From an uncultured Marinobacter sp. (GTDB taxonomy: Bacteria; Pseudomonadota; Gammaproteobacteria; Pseudomonadales; Oleiphilaceae), in contig NZ_CANLBK010000001.1 of the NCBI RefSeq assembly GCF_947488835.1, forward strand, positions 744,001 to 808,000: 64,000 nt of DNA. The letters run 5' to 3'. The notes under the pieces are model-generated. The model saw only the letters and a list, made by a program, of their open reading frames with translations. It was not told where the DNA came from and searched no databases. Every line of letters begins with the position of its first letter. Position 1 is the first letter of the stretch. The position numbers and the translations under genes were made by a program. This document shows positions 1 through 9,360 of this stretch, one piece after another.

Positions 1-1141
1 CTGTGCGAGTGAGGACGGTCTCCTCATCGGTCTCAAGATTCGTGCGAGCAATCGTGAATGCCCGATCGCGCTGGTGCACGTAATACACATATTTACCTGT
101 GTTATCGGGACGCGGGCGAGCGTTGTAGCGGCTGCCGAAGGTTATCCGCCGCGGCTCCGCTCCCGGCTTTGCCATGTAGTAGATCTGCGGCCCACCTGAA
201 CGGTCCGATGTAAAGAAAATACCCTTACCTGCACTGTCCCATGCGGCTTCAGTATCAATCGCCCAGTGGTTACTGAGTTTCGTCACCTTACGGGACTGAA
301 GATTCATCTGATAGATCTCGGCATTGCCGTCTTTAGACAGGGTCATCAGCAGCGACTGACCATCCTGTGACCATGCTGGCGCCGAGTTCAACCCAGGGAA
401 ATCCGCCACCTTGGTACGCTGCCCCGAACTGAGTTCATGAACAAATATAGCGGGTTTGCCGGTTTCAAAAGACACATACGCCAGCTTTCTGCCATCCGGC
501 GACCAGGCCGGGGAAAGAATCGGCTCTTTACTCTCAAGGCGAATTCCAGCTCGCTTACCGTCTATGTCACTGACTTGTAGCCGGTACCGGGATTTCCCGT
601 TTTCCCGCTCAAGGGTTACGTACGCCAGCTTGGTAGAAAAAGCACCGGGAACACCCGTGATCGCCTCATATACTTTGTCGCTAACGTGGTGAGCCAGTGA
701 GCGAATGTTGGACGCTGGCGCTCCCGCGGTCTCGCCCAGTATTCGCTCTTCCCGGTTAACATCAAACAGCTCATAACGCGCCTCTACCCTGTCACCCGTG
801 CGTGTGAGCTCACCCACCAAAACATAGCGCTGACCAAGCAGGCGCCAATCCCGGAAATACACATCCGAGCGTTTTGATGGAAGGCTTAGCATTTTCTCTG
901 GTGGCAAGGGGCGAAACTCGCCACTCATCGCCAGATCGGCCTGCACAATGCTGCTTAACTTATCCCCTACAGGCATGCTGCCATTTTCAGCAAACGGCAC
1001 CACAGATACCGGAATGGCGGAGTCTGCGCCCTCAGTGATACGAATTAACAGCTCAGCTTGAGCACTTCCGGCGGCTGCCAGCATCACGACAAACGCTGCG
1101 ATAATCATTGTCGGTAGCCTGAATGAGATTCTTTGCTTCAT
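1..1141 (-). CDS. tolB: TolB, periplasmic component of the Tol-Pal system (C-terminus outside window)
   Basis: Periplasmic beta-propeller protein that links Pal to TolA and supports outer-membrane constriction at division. About 380 codons are visible; the family is about 430 residues, so roughly the last 50 lie beyond the left edge. An N-terminal signal peptide (hydrophobic stretch ending near AQA, about residue 30) is followed by an alpha/beta domain and then repeated propeller blades of the type SPAWSPDGRKLAY and SAPAWSQDGQSL. The ATG at 1141 lies 16 bp after the tolA stop, so it is the next gene of the tolQRAB operon. The usual downstream gene pal would be off the window. Confidence 0.95.
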   Translation of the reverse strand, partial: MKQRISFRLPTMIIAAFVVMLAAAGSAQAELLIRITEGADSAIPVSVVPFAENGSMPVGDKLSSIVQADLAMSGEFRPLPPEKMLSLPSKRSDVYFRDWRLLGQRYVLVGELTRTGDRVEARYELFDVNREERILGETAGAPASNIRSLAHHVSDKVYEAITGVPGAFSTKLAYVTLERENGKSRYRLQVSDIDGKRAGIRLESKEPILSPAWSPDGRKLAYVSFETGKPAIFVHELSSGQRTKVADFPGLNSAPAWSQDGQSLLMTLSKDGNAEIYQMNLQSRKVTKLSNHWAIDTEAAWDSAGKGIFFTSDRSGGPQIYYMAKPGAEPRRITFGSRYNARPRPDNTGKYVYYVHQRDRAFTIARTNLETDEETVLTRT

Positions 1142-1157
1142 GGTGTTACCCGTATCC

Positions 1158-2201
1158 TTATCTCAATCGTTTAGGATTGAATTCGATCGTAAACTGGCGA
1201 AAATAGGTTTCAAACGTGTCTCGCTCAGATGGCACCGGGTATCGGCTCAGTGACTTTACCGCACCCAGAGCGGAGTTATCGAACGCGGTGTTTCCACTAC
1301 TGGCCACCAGTTTAACGCTTGCCAGCTCGCCGGTTGGCAGCAAGGTGATCTGTAAACGCGCAGTCATGTCTTCGGTTGCCGATGAAGGCGGATACCACGC
1401 CTGGCTAAGCCTCTCACGAATCAACGCCTGATATTTCTGGCTTTCAGACAACATTTGGCTTTCACGGGCTTTCGCCGCTGCTGCTTGCTCCTGGCGACGC
1501 GCTTCATCTGCACGGGCCTTACGAGCCTGCTCTGCCTGAGCTTCCAACTGCCGCTCTTGCAACTTGCGTTCTGCTTCCAGACGTTTGCGCTCAGCTTCTT
1601 TGCGGGCCAGTTCTTCCTGCTTCTTACGCTCGGCTTCTTCGCGTTTTCGCTGCTCTTCCTTGCGCTGCCTTTCCTCTTCCGCCTTGCGCTTGGCTTCTTC
1701 CTGTCGCTTTTTCTCAGCGTCTGCTTCTGCCTTACGGCGCTCTCGTTCTTTTGCCTCTGCTTCGGCTTTCTGGCGCGCAGCCTCTCGCTGCTTTTGAACC
1801 TTTAACTCTTCAGCCTTGGCTTGCTCGCGCTTGCGTTCCTGCTCTTCAGCTTTGCGCTTGGCTTCTTCGCGTTTTTTCTGCTCGGCTGCTTTACGCGCCT
1901 CTTCTTCTTTCTGGCGCTGCTGCAATTCCGCCTGCTTCTGCTTTTCCAGTTCCTTCCGCTCCAGCTCCTTGTCGGGCTGATCAACCGGTTCAACAACCGG
2001 GCTTGGTTCGGGCTTCTGTTGCGTGATCAGGCGCGCCGAAATACTGCTGGGCGGCGGCTCCTGAATAGGATTCGACCACGACCAACCCGCTAGGGCCACG
2101 CCGGCAATAAGCAGATGCAAAGCTACTGAGAGCGCGACTGGTGATTTCCAGGGCGGCACTCCCGTGCTGGTATATTCCCGTTCCTGACCTGTCACAACCA
2201 T
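1158..2201 (-). CDS. tolA: TolA, inner-membrane-anchored energy-transducing protein
   Basis: 347 residues with the classical three-part TolA design: a short cytoplasmic N-terminus with one membrane segment (about 20-43), a very long Lys/Glu/Ala/Arg-rich helical domain (about 75-255) that spans the periplasm, and a globular C-terminal domain (about 255-347, with the SQAWYPP and GELASVKLV regions) that contacts TolB and Pal. TolA is powered by the TolQR proton channel. The low-complexity middle produces several long antisense open frames, which are not genes. An ATG at 2201 is used here; a GTG two codons downstream is better spaced from the AGGCGG upstream, so the start could be 2195. Confidence 0.95.
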   Translation of the reverse strand: MVVTGQEREYTSTGVPPWKSPVALSVALHLLIAGVALAGWSWSNPIQEPPPSSISARLITQQKPEPSPVVEPVDQPDKELERKELEKQKQAELQQRQKEEEARKAAEQKKREEAKRKAEEQERKREQAKAEELKVQKQREAARQKAEAEAKERERRKAEADAEKKRQEEAKRKAEEERQRKEEQRKREEAERKKQEELARKEAERKRLEAERKLQERQLEAQAEQARKARADEARRQEQAAAAKARESQMLSESQKYQALIRERLSQAWYPPSSATEDMTARLQITLLPTGELASVKLVASSGNTAFDNSALGAVKSLSRYPVPSERDTFETYFRQFTIEFNPKRLR

Positions 2202-2217
2202 TCCGCCTGCGCTGATG

Positions 2218-2664
2218 TCACGTTTCGTCCGGGGCTGAATCGGTAATCAAGCCAATGCTGGTGGCACCTGCACCCTGCAACGCAGCCATCAAGCGCACAA
2301 CGGTTCCGTAATCAACGTTTTCATCGCCACGCACAAGAATTTCACTGGATGTTCTTTGGGACAGTATTTTCGCCACCTGCGCTCGAACGTCAGCCAAGGG
2401 CATTGGATCACTCCCCTCATCTCCCACTTCCACGTAATAAGCGCCGTTTGAATCCACCGACACTATGATGGATTCGACGTTCTTGTCGGCGGTAATTGGC
2501 GCAGACGATGTCTCCGGAAGATCAACCTTAACCCCCTGGGTAAGCATCGGCGCCGTGACCATGAAGATAATCAACAGCACCAGCATCACATCGATGTACG
2601 GAACAACGTTAATTTCCGACATCGGCTTCTTGCGGTTTTCGGGCATCATCCCCATGCCTTTCAT
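2218..2664 (-). CDS. tolR: TolR, ExbD-family subunit of the Tol proton-driven motor
   Basis: 148 residues, the usual TolR length. A single N-terminal membrane segment carries the ExbD/TolR motif YIDVMLVLLIIFMV, whose Asp is the proton-channel residue; a periplasmic domain follows (about 45-148). It works with TolQ to energise TolA. It sits between tolQ and tolA with short gaps (34 and 16 bp), as expected for one operon. A GGAG is placed 9 nt upstream of the ATG. Confidence 0.95.
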   Translation of the reverse strand: MKGMGMMPENRKKPMSEINVVPYIDVMLVLLIIFMVTAPMLTQGVKVDLPETSSAPITADKNVESIIVSVDSNGAYYVEVGDEGSDPMPLADVRAQVAKILSQRTSSEILVRGDENVDYGTVVRLMAALQGAGATSIGLITDSAPDET

Positions 2665-2698
2665 AGCGCTGTGCTCCGTCTGTTAACCGTAAATATCA

Positions 2699-3388
2699 TC
2701 AAGCTGCGCCCTTCTCGGCGCTGTGGACACGACGATGCAGAATGCTGGAAAATTCTTCGGCGAAAGTTTCGTAGTTTTTGAGCAGCGCATCTGATTTAGC
2801 GGAAAACCGGTTGTACGCGATAACCGCTGGAATCGCTGCGAACAAACCCATGGCCGTTGCAATCAGGGCTTCCGAGATGCCCGGCGCAACCGTTGCTAGC
2901 GTGGCCTGCTGAACCTGGGCCAACCCCCGAAACGAGTTCATAATGCCCCACACCGTACCAAACAGACCTACATAAGGGCTTGTTGAGCCTACCGTTGCCA
3001 AAAAAGGCAAGTGGGTTTCCAGTCGCTCTTGCTCACGGGAGAATGCAACCCGCATAGCACGCTGCGTGCCCTCCATAACGGCATCGGCATCGCGGCTTTG
3101 CTGGCGAAGCCTGGAGAACTCTTTGAAGCCGGCACGGAATAAGGCTTCCATGCCCGAGAAAGGCGTGGGCTCGGCATTTACTTCACGGTAGAGTTGCCCC
3201 AGATCCATGCCAGACCAGAAGCGCTCTTCAAACGCCAACTGCGCCTGTCGGGCTTTGCGAAATACCTGCAAGCGCTGAAAAATAAGCGCCCAGGACATTA
3301 CCGATGCAGCGGCAAGTAACAACATAACCAGCTGAACCAACACACCGGCATTTGCAATCAGACTCCAGACTGACAGTTCCGAATCCAC
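2699..3388 (-). CDS. tolQ: TolQ, ExbB/MotA-family proton channel subunit
   Basis: 229 residues with the TolQ topology: a first membrane segment at about 14-37, a cytoplasmic loop, and two further membrane segments (about 130-155 and 165-195) with the conserved region TVWGIMNSFRGL and the GISEALIATAMGL helix that forms the proton path. It partners TolR. Two consecutive GTG codons occur at 3391 and 3388; AGGAG lies 3 nt before the first but 6 nt before the second, so 3388 is preferred. A second ExbB/ExbD pair lies at 34081-35138. Confidence 0.93.
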   Translation of the reverse strand: MDSELSVWSLIANAGVLVQLVMLLLAAASVMSWALIFQRLQVFRKARQAQLAFEERFWSGMDLGQLYREVNAEPTPFSGMEALFRAGFKEFSRLRQQSRDADAVMEGTQRAMRVAFSREQERLETHLPFLATVGSTSPYVGLFGTVWGIMNSFRGLAQVQQATLATVAPGISEALIATAMGLFAAIPAVIAYNRFSAKSDALLKNYETFAEEFSSILHRRVHSAEKGAA

Positions 3389-3425
3389 CACTTACTCCTG
3401 GGTTATTTCGTGTTTTGTTTCGATT

Positions 3426-3860
3426 TTAAAGCTTTGGGCAGTTATGCCCCAAAAGCTCCAGCATGTTTTCAGGTAAGCGCCTTGGGCGCCCACTATCCAG
3501 TGCTATACAGGCAACTCTTACGCTTGCCTCACACAACTTTTTGCCATCTTTTACCCGCACTACCTGTTGACGGAAATCCATCCAGACGCGCCCAAAGGCC
3601 ACGGGCTCTGCGGTAACGGTAAGCTCATCATCCAGCATGGCTGGAATGGCGTAGTGAATCGACAAGCGCTGTACTACATAGCTTATGTTTTCAGCCAACC
3701 CCGCCCGAAGTCCTACCCCGCAACTTCGCACCCACTCCGTGCGTGCGCGCTCCATGTAATGCAGGTAGCGCGCATGATAAACAATGCCGCCGGCGTCTGT
3801 ATCTTCAATATATACCCGGATTGGCAGCGCAAAAGTTGCAGCTGCTTCGCCCTCGCTCAA
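3426..3860 (-). CDS. ybgC: YbgC-type hotdog acyl-CoA thioesterase
   Basis: 144 residues with the 4-hydroxybenzoyl-CoA-thioesterase/YbgC signature [22 protein letters not shown] near the N-terminus, where the Asp of TDAGG is the catalytic position known in the family. YbgC hydrolyses short or long acyl-CoA or acyl-ACP and is commonly the first gene of the tol cluster. No ATG is available: the frame starts at a TTG at 3860 inside the ruvB stop region, with a GGGGG stretch 5 nt before it, so translation is probably coupled to ruvB. Confidence 0.88.
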   Translation of the reverse strand: MSEGEAAATFALPIRVYIEDTDAGGIVYHARYLHYMERARTEWVRSCGVGLRAGLAENISYVVQRLSIHYAIPAMLDDELTVTAEPVAFGRVWMDFRQQVVRVKDGKKLCEASVRVACIALDSGRPRRLPENMLELLGHNCPKL

Positions 3861-4894
3861 AGAGCACCCCCTTCAGAAGCAGGGGCATCCGGTGCTTCCC
3901 GCACAATGCCAAAATGCTGATACGCGTGGGATGTCACCATCCGACCTCGGGGTGTACGCACCATAAAGCCCTGCTGAATCAGAAACGGTTCGAGAACATC
4001 CTCAATCGTCCCGCGCTCTTCACTGATTGCTGCCGCCAGGCTTTCTACGCCCACTGGTCCGCCATCAAACTTTTCGATCATCGCAAGCAGTAGTCGACGG
4101 TCCATGTGATCAAAACCCTGACTATCTACCTTCAGCATGTTCAAGGCCTGATCGGCTATCGCCGCATTGATGTGGCCATCCGCTCGTACTTCCGCGTAGT
4201 CTCTCACCCGCCGCAACAGGCGATTGGCTATCCGGGGCGTACCTCGGGAGCGGTGCGCTATTTCATAGGCACCCTCTTCATCCATATCAACACCTGAAAG
4301 CCGCGCTGAGCGACTGACAATGTGCGTAAGATCCGCCGTATTATAGAATTCCAGGCGCTGAACGATTCCGAATCGATCCCTCAGCGGAGATGTCAGCAGG
4401 CCAGCCCGAGTGGTGGCGCCCACCAGTGTGAAAGGCGGCAAATCCAGCTTGATCGAACGCGCTGCCGGCCCCTCACCAATCATGATATCCAGCTGATAGT
4501 CTTCCATCGCCGGGTACAGTATTTCTTCTACCACAGCGCTAAGGCGATGGATCTCATCAATGAAGAGAACATCGCCCTCTTCCAGATTAGTCAGCATTGC
4601 CGCGAGATCTCCGGCCTTTTCAAGCACCGGCCCGGACGTTGTCTTTATCGACACGCCCATCTCGTTGGCAATGATGTTGGCTAAGGTTGTTTTCCCCAGC
4701 CCTGGAGGCCCGAAGATCAGCACATGGTCCAAGGCTTCCCGACGACCGCGAGCCGCCGAGATGAAGATATCCATCTGTTCCCGCACCGCGGGCTGCCCAA
4801 CATACTCCGCAAGCAACGTTGGCCGGATAGCGCGATCCTGAACCTCTTCGTTGTCACCGGCCCTGGCTGAGATCAGTCGGTCGGATTCAATCAT
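3857..4894 (-). CDS. ruvB: RuvB, Holliday junction branch-migration ATPase
   Basis: 345 residues, close to the 336 of E. coli. AAA+ motor of the RuvAB branch-migration complex. Walker [10 protein letters not shown] (about 64-72), Walker B DEIHR, sensor 1 GATTRAG and the C-terminal winged-helix domain with the end region [15 protein letters not shown] are all present. The gene follows ruvA after 139 bp and overlaps ybgC by 4 bp. The ATG at 4894 gives the expected N-terminus MIESDRLIS. Confidence 0.97.
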   Translation of the reverse strand: MIESDRLISARAGDNEEVQDRAIRPTLLAEYVGQPAVREQMDIFISAARGRREALDHVLIFGPPGLGKTTLANIIANEMGVSIKTTSGPVLEKAGDLAAMLTNLEEGDVLFIDEIHRLSAVVEEILYPAMEDYQLDIMIGEGPAARSIKLDLPPFTLVGATTRAGLLTSPLRDRFGIVQRLEFYNTADLTHIVSRSARLSGVDMDEEGAYEIAHRSRGTPRIANRLLRRVRDYAEVRADGHINAAIADQALNMLKVDSQGFDHMDRRLLLAMIEKFDGGPVGVESLAAAISEERGTIEDVLEPFLIQQGFMVRTPRGRMVTSHAYQHFGIVREAPDAPASEGGAL

Positions 4895-5033
4895 GAACTT
4901 ATCCGCTTATCGGGAATCAATAGACTGCCACTTAAAACCAAAAGTGACCCAATTGTACAAACAGCCACCTGCGTGTCACGTTACGCTCTCTACAGGTTTG
5001 GCGCCATACAGGCTACATATTAAAGTCACGTCA

Positions 5034-5663
5034 TCAAACAGGAATCATATTGCGCAGGGCCAGACGAATCAGGGCCTCACTGGTCACCCCCTCTTTTGCC
5101 ACCTTGCTAATTGCCCGCGCAGCTTCCTGAGGTTTATACCCAAGTGCTATGAGCGCCGCCTCTGCTTCGTCGGCAGGATTGTGTGAGGACAGTGTATGCT
5201 GGGCTGAGTCTGCGGCACCCGCCTCTGTCCCTGCAGATGCAGGTAGAAACTGCCCTTCAAGCTGTTTGATGCGGTCTGGCATCTCAATCAGCAGGCGCTC
5301 AGCTGTCTTCTTGCCAACACCCGGCAGCTTCACCAATGACTTGATGTCGCGAGCCTCCACGCAGTGAATAAACTGCTGCGCCTCCAACCCTGAAAGAATA
5401 CCGGCAGCCATCTTGGGGCCTACACCGTTCACTTTAATCAGCAATCGAAATAGATCCCGATCAAGCCTTGAAGCAAATCCATACAGGCTTTGAACGTCTT
5501 CTCGAACCACGAAATGTGTATGAAGGGTAACCTCCTGCCCGGGTTCTGGCAGGTGATAGAAAGCAGTGAAAGGAATATCAACTTCGTAACCCAGACCGCC
5601 ACATTCTACCAATGCTTGTCCGGGTGTCTTTTCGACCAGAATACCTCGGATACGACCTATCAA
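5034..5663 (-). CDS. ruvA: RuvA, Holliday junction DNA-binding subunit
   Basis: 209 residues against 203 in E. coli. Domain I (OB fold, about 1-64), domain II with two helix-hairpin-helix motifs ([13 protein letters not shown] and [13 protein letters not shown]), an acidic-to-flexible linker, and domain III (about 160-209), which binds RuvB. The start is a TTG at 5663, not an ATG: AGGAGG sits 6 nt upstream and the protein then begins MIGRIRG, the usual RuvA N-terminus. The gene lies 30 bp downstream of ruvC. Confidence 0.96.
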   Translation of the reverse strand: MIGRIRGILVEKTPGQALVECGGLGYEVDIPFTAFYHLPEPGQEVTLHTHFVVREDVQSLYGFASRLDRDLFRLLIKVNGVGPKMAAGILSGLEAQQFIHCVEARDIKSLVKLPGVGKKTAERLLIEMPDRIKQLEGQFLPASAGTEAGAADSAQHTLSSHNPADEAEAALIALGYKPQEAARAISKVAKEGVTSEALIRLALRNMIPV

Positions 5664-5693
5664 GGATTGCCTCCTGCCGCTCCGCAGAGCAGT

Positions 5694-6221
5694 TTATTGT
5701 TGTCGCACGCGCCCACTGCGCGCCTTACCCGCACCACCTGCCACTCTCAGTATGCTTTGATTCATGTGTGCATGGCACAAGGCGATAGCCAGTGCATCGG
5801 CTGCGTCTGCTTGGGGTTTACGGGAGAGTGACAGCAACACCTGAACCATGTGCTGTACCTGAGACTTTTCGGCACCGCCCTTGCCAACCACCGCCTGCTT
5901 GACCTGTCGGGCTGAATATTCATGTACCGCGAGACCGCTGGTTGCCGCACCCACAATTGCCGCCCCACGGGCTTGCCCGAGCTTGAGGGCTGAATCGGGG
6001 TTTCGGGCCATAAAAACTTGCTCAATGGCAAATTCTTGTGGCTGAAATTCTGCGATCAGGGTCACCAGGCTCTGAAAGATAATTTTCAGGCGCTCCGGCA
6101 TGGGCTTTTCACCCATGCGGATGCAACCACTGTCGATATATTCTATGTGCCGGCCCTCGGCGCGGATGATACCGTAACCGGTGATCCTTGAGCCGGGGTC
6201 GACACCCAGAATAATTGCCAC
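5694..6221 (-). CDS. ruvC: RuvC, Holliday junction endonuclease
   Basis: 175 residues, family length about 173. Metal-dependent resolvase with an RNase-H fold; the first catalytic Asp lies in [12 protein letters not shown], the Glu in [15 protein letters not shown], and the C-terminal acidic pair in the [15 protein letters not shown] region. The start is a GTG at 6221 with AGGG about 7 nt upstream. It follows aspS by 24 bp. In pseudomonads a yebC-type gene usually lies between aspS and ruvC; none fits here. Confidence 0.96.
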   Translation of the reverse strand: MAIILGVDPGSRITGYGIIRAEGRHIEYIDSGCIRMGEKPMPERLKIIFQSLVTLIAEFQPQEFAIEQVFMARNPDSALKLGQARGAAIVGAATSGLAVHEYSARQVKQAVVGKGGAEKSQVQHMVQVLLSLSRKPQADAADALAIALCHAHMNQSILRVAGGAGKARSGRVRQQ

Positions 6222-6245
6222 ATCAGAGCCCTGTTATTGCTTTAT

Positions 6246-8048
6246 TTACTCTTCGCCAGTGGTTGGCGCATTGCCTTCAACGGGCTTTACCGGCTTACGC
6301 AAGCGAATGTGCAGCTCACGCAGCTGCTTTTCATCCACTTCACCCGGCGCTTGCGTCATCAGGCACGTTGCGCTCTGGGTTTTCGGGAAGGCGATCACAT
6401 CCCGAATCGAGCTGGAACCGGTCATCAACATGATCAGTCGATCCAGACCGAACGCCAAGCCACCATGGGGCGGGCAACCGTACTTGAGCGCATCAAGCAA
6501 GAAGCCGAACTTGGCGCGAGACTCTTCTTCACTAATGCCCAGAATACGGAACACTTCTTTCTGCATGGTGTCACTGTGAATACGAATAGAACCACCACCC
6601 AACTCGGTTCCGTTAAGAACCATATCGTAGGCCCGTGACAGAGCCGTTTCCGGATTGTTAGCCAACTCTTCGGGGCTGCAGCTTGGCGCAGTGAACGGGT
6701 GGTGAATGGCAGTCAGGCCGCCATCCGGCAGAACTTCAAACATCGGGAAGTCCACTACCCACATAGGTGCCCACTCGCAAGTAAGCAATTTCAGGTCGTG
6801 ACCAACACGAATGCGCAGCGCGCCGAGCGCTTCGTTAACAACCGTAGTTTTGTCTGCACCGAAGAACACGATATCACCATCTTCTGCACCGGCACGTTCA
6901 ATAACGGCCATGGCAACATCATCACCCAGGAACTTGACGATGGGCGATTGCAAGCCTTCCACGCCTTTGGCTAGCTCGTTCACCTTGATGTACGCCAGGC
7001 CTTTTGCGCCATAGATGCCAACAAACTTGGTGTATTCGTCGATCTGCTTGCGGCTCAGCTCGCCACCCTTGGGCACGCGCAGGGCTGCAACACGGCCTTT
7101 TGGATCATTTGCCGGGCCGGCAAACACCTTGAAATCAACACCAGCAACCAGATCGCCCACATCCTGAAGCTCAAGCGGGATACGCAGATCCGGCTTATCG
7201 CTACCAAAACGATCCATGGCCTCAGCGTATGGCATGCGGGGGAACGCAGGCAGTTCAACATTCATGACATCTTTGAACAGGGCGCGAATCATGCCCTCGT
7301 TCAGGTTCATCAAATCTTCTTCGTTTATGAATGATGCCTCGATATCTACCTGGGTGAATTCAGGCTGGCGATCGGCACGCAAATCTTCGTCACGGAAACA
7401 CTTGGCAATCTGGTAGTAGCGATCAACGCCCGACACCATCAGCATCTGTTTGAACAGCTGAGGCGATTGCGGAAGCGCAAAGAAAGAACCTTCGTGAGTA
7501 CGGCTCGGCACCAGATAGTCACGGGCACCTTCGGGCGTTGCGCGGGTCAGGATGGGGGTTTCCACATCCATGAAGCCGTTGCTGTCGAGGTAGTTACGGA
7601 TATAACTGGTTACCCGTGAACGGAAACGCAAGCGGTTCAGCATTTCCGGGCGACGCAGGTCGACAAAGCGATAGCGCAGGCGCACGTCTTCGCCTACGTC
7701 TACGTGCTCATCCAGCGGGAACGGGGGTGTTGCAGCAGCGTTCAGGATTGTTACTTCTTTACCAAGAAGCTCAACCTGGCCTGTCGACATGTTGCTATTC
7801 TCGGTGCCGGCGGGCCGGCGGCGAACCAACCCGGTAACCTTCACCACGTATTCACTGCGCACCTTTTCAGCGAGCGCAAAGCTTTCCTCAGTGTCCGGAT
7901 CTACCACAACTTGCGCAATACCGTCCCGGTCGCGCAGATCAAGGAAGATAACCCCACCATGGTCGCGGCGGCGGTGTACCCATCCGCAAAGTGTAACTTC
8001 CTGATCAATGTGAGATTCGTTGATCCCACCGCAATAATGACTGCGCAT
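6246..8048 (-). CDS. aspS: Aspartyl-tRNA synthetase
   Basis: 600 residues, typical of the bacterial-type enzyme. It charges tRNA with aspartate. It has an N-terminal OB-fold anticodon-binding domain (about 1-110), the class II motif 2 region [11 protein letters not shown]...[16 protein letters not shown], the bacterial GAD insertion (about 290-420) and class II motif 3 [13 protein letters not shown] near the C-terminus. Whether it is the non-discriminating form that also makes Asp-tRNA(Asn) cannot be told here; that depends on GatCAB and AsnRS elsewhere. It is the first gene of the aspS-ruvCAB-ybgC-tol string. Confidence 0.97.
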   Translation of the reverse strand: MRSHYCGGINESHIDQEVTLCGWVHRRRDHGGVIFLDLRDRDGIAQVVVDPDTEESFALAEKVRSEYVVKVTGLVRRRPAGTENSNMSTGQVELLGKEVTILNAAATPPFPLDEHVDVGEDVRLRYRFVDLRRPEMLNRLRFRSRVTSYIRNYLDSNGFMDVETPILTRATPEGARDYLVPSRTHEGSFFALPQSPQLFKQMLMVSGVDRYYQIAKCFRDEDLRADRQPEFTQVDIEASFINEEDLMNLNEGMIRALFKDVMNVELPAFPRMPYAEAMDRFGSDKPDLRIPLELQDVGDLVAGVDFKVFAGPANDPKGRVAALRVPKGGELSRKQIDEYTKFVGIYGAKGLAYIKVNELAKGVEGLQSPIVKFLGDDVAMAVIERAGAEDGDIVFFGADKTTVVNEALGALRIRVGHDLKLLTCEWAPMWVVDFPMFEVLPDGGLTAIHHPFTAPSCSPEELANNPETALSRAYDMVLNGTELGGGSIRIHSDTMQKEVFRILGISEEESRAKFGFLLDALKYGCPPHGGLAFGLDRLIMLMTGSSSIRDVIAFPKTQSATCLMTQAPGEVDEKQLRELHIRLRKPVKPVEGNAPTTGEE

Positions 8049-8111
8049 ACCGGTTCCCGTAGTGTCTGGTGTAAGTGTTTGGTGTCTGAGAATAAAGTCC
8101 GAAAGCCGCCC

Positions 8112-8140
8112 ATTATAAACATAATGGCAGTGAAAATCAG
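8112..8140 (-). promoter_or_regulatory. Candidate sigma-70 promoter for aspS
   Basis: On the minus strand a perfect TATAAT (8112-8117) is preceded after 17 nt by CTGATT (8135-8140), a weak -35. Transcription would start near 8105, about 55 nt before the aspS ATG. The -10 match and spacing are good; the -35 is not. Confidence 0.5.
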
Positions 8141-8259
8141 GCCTGTTTAGCCCCGAACAAAAAACAGCAAAATACCCCGACGCAGTCGTTGTTCAAAGGT
8201 TCCCTCGCGGTGAACAGACCGCTAGACTACTGCCCTCACGCATGATTGGAGCCGCAACC

Positions 8260-8883
8260 TTGTCAACCAGAGCCGAGCAGAAACTTCTCACCCGGCGTTC
8301 CCTTATGGATGCGGCACTCGCCCAGTTGAGCCCGGACCGAGGATTTGGAAGCCTTAGCCTGCGTGAAGTCGCAAGGGAGGCCGGCATTGCGCCAACGTCT
8401 TTCTATCGCCACTTTGTCGATCTGGATGAGCTGGGGTTGGTGCTCGTAGACGAAGGCGGCGTGGCTTTGCGGCAGTTAATGCGCCAGGCCCGCAAACGCA
8501 TCGCGAGGGATGGCAGCGCTATCTCAACCTCTGTTGAAACCTTCATGGAGTATCTTGGTAAGAACGCCAACCTGTTCCGGCTAATGCTCAGGGAACGCAC
8601 GGGCGGCTCCAAACCCTTCCGAACAGCCATCAAAGCCGAGATTGATCATTTCGTAACAGAGTTGGCCGACGACTTGCGGCGATTTGCAGACGAGCAAAAC
8701 AAGCCTTTGTCTGATGCACGAGTGGTCGCTGAGGCGATGGTAACACTGGTATTCAACCAGGGAGCCGACGCGCTGGATGCGACACAGAAAGAGCGGGAGG
8801 AGCTGACAATCAAACTAAAAACCGAACTCAGGATGATTCTGATCGGCTCGCAAATGATGGCCCGGCACGCATCCATACGATAA
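8260..8883 (+). CDS. fabR: TetR-family repressor similar to FabR
   Basis: 207 residues. The N-terminal helix-turn-helix region [24 protein letters not shown] and the following [19 protein letters not shown] and [10 protein letters not shown] stretches match the FabR family, which represses unsaturated fatty-acid synthesis genes in response to acyl-chain composition. A frame-compatible ATG exists at 8242 but has no ribosome-binding site; the TTG at 8260 has GGAG 8 nt upstream and gives the N-terminal length usual for FabR, so it is preferred. The gene is divergent from aspS and convergent with the HIT gene. Its targets (fabA/fabB or a desaturase) are not in the window. Confidence 0.85.
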   Translation: MSTRAEQKLLTRRSLMDAALAQLSPDRGFGSLSLREVAREAGIAPTSFYRHFVDLDELGLVLVDEGGVALRQLMRQARKRIARDGSAISTSVETFMEYLGKNANLFRLMLRERTGGSKPFRTAIKAEIDHFVTELADDLRRFADEQNKPLSDARVVAEAMVTLVFNQGADALDATQKEREELTIKLKTELRMILIGSQMMARHASIR

Positions 8884-8886
8884 AGC

Positions 8887-8917
8887 CCGCTGGCGAGCAA
8901 AAATGCTCAGCAAGCGG
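8887..8917. terminator. Hairpin between convergent fabR and HIT genes
   Basis: Two short arms pair: ccgct with agcgg and gagca with tgctc, separated by a small internal loop and closed by an A-rich loop. It sits between the two convergent stops (it overlaps the last codons of the HIT gene). There is no clear T tract, so termination is a guess. Confidence 0.3.
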
Positions 8918-9338
8918 CGATTTCAGACAATACAGTCGCCAAAGAAAGCCTGACTTCCGCCAGTTCATGCTCTTCGTAAGGAACCGGTGGCTGCTTACCC
9001 CACACGGGGCCCGGCCAGGCCGGATCACCCTCAAAACGGACGATGTGATGCAGGTGTAGCTGGGGAACCATATTCCCGAGCGCGGCCACGTTCATTTTGA
9101 CACCACCAAAGGTTACCATCATGCCGCGACTGAGTGCTGAGGATTCGCGCATCAGCTGGTGCTGCTGCTCCGGGCTTAACTGGTAGATCTCACGAATGCC
9201 GGCAAGCGCCGGCACCAGCAAAACCCAGGGCCAGGTTTTATCGTTCATCAGCCTGATTTCGCAGAGGCTGGTACGGCCAAGACTAACGGTATCGACAGCC
9301 AGCCGCTCATGAAGACGAAATTCCTGATCCTGAGTCAT
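8907..9338 (-). CDS. HIT-like family protein
   Basis: 143 residues of the histidine-triad (HIT) superfamily of nucleotide hydrolases and transferases. The signature region reads MVPQLHLHHIVRFEGDPAWPGPVWG, i.e. Gln-x-His-x-His, so the first His of the triad is replaced by Gln, as I recall for a proteobacterial HIT subgroup. Substrate is unknown. A GTG at 9341 is only 4 nt from AGGAG; the ATG at 9338 is 7 nt away and is preferred. It lies 22 bp upstream of ugd on the opposite side of fabR, so it may be expressed ahead of or apart from the sugar genes. Confidence 0.85.
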   Translation of the reverse strand: MTQDQEFRLHERLAVDTVSLGRTSLCEIRLMNDKTWPWVLLVPALAGIREIYQLSPEQQHQLMRESSALSRGMMVTFGGVKMNVAALGNMVPQLHLHHIVRFEGDPAWPGPVWGKQPPVPYEEHELAEVRLSLATVLSEIAAC

Positions 9339-9360
9339 CACCGCGCTCCTACCTGCCAGT

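Noticed and set aside
1500-2000. Repetitive DNA that might suggest a CRISPR or tandem repeat
   Set aside because: The repeats encode the TolA coiled coil; they are irregular in length and lie inside a clear reading frame.
1455-2093. Several long plus-strand open frames opposite tolA
   Set aside because: They arise from the Lys/Glu/Ala-rich repeat of TolA read in antisense and give Leu/Phe- or Ser/Arg-rich nonsense proteins without ribosome sites.
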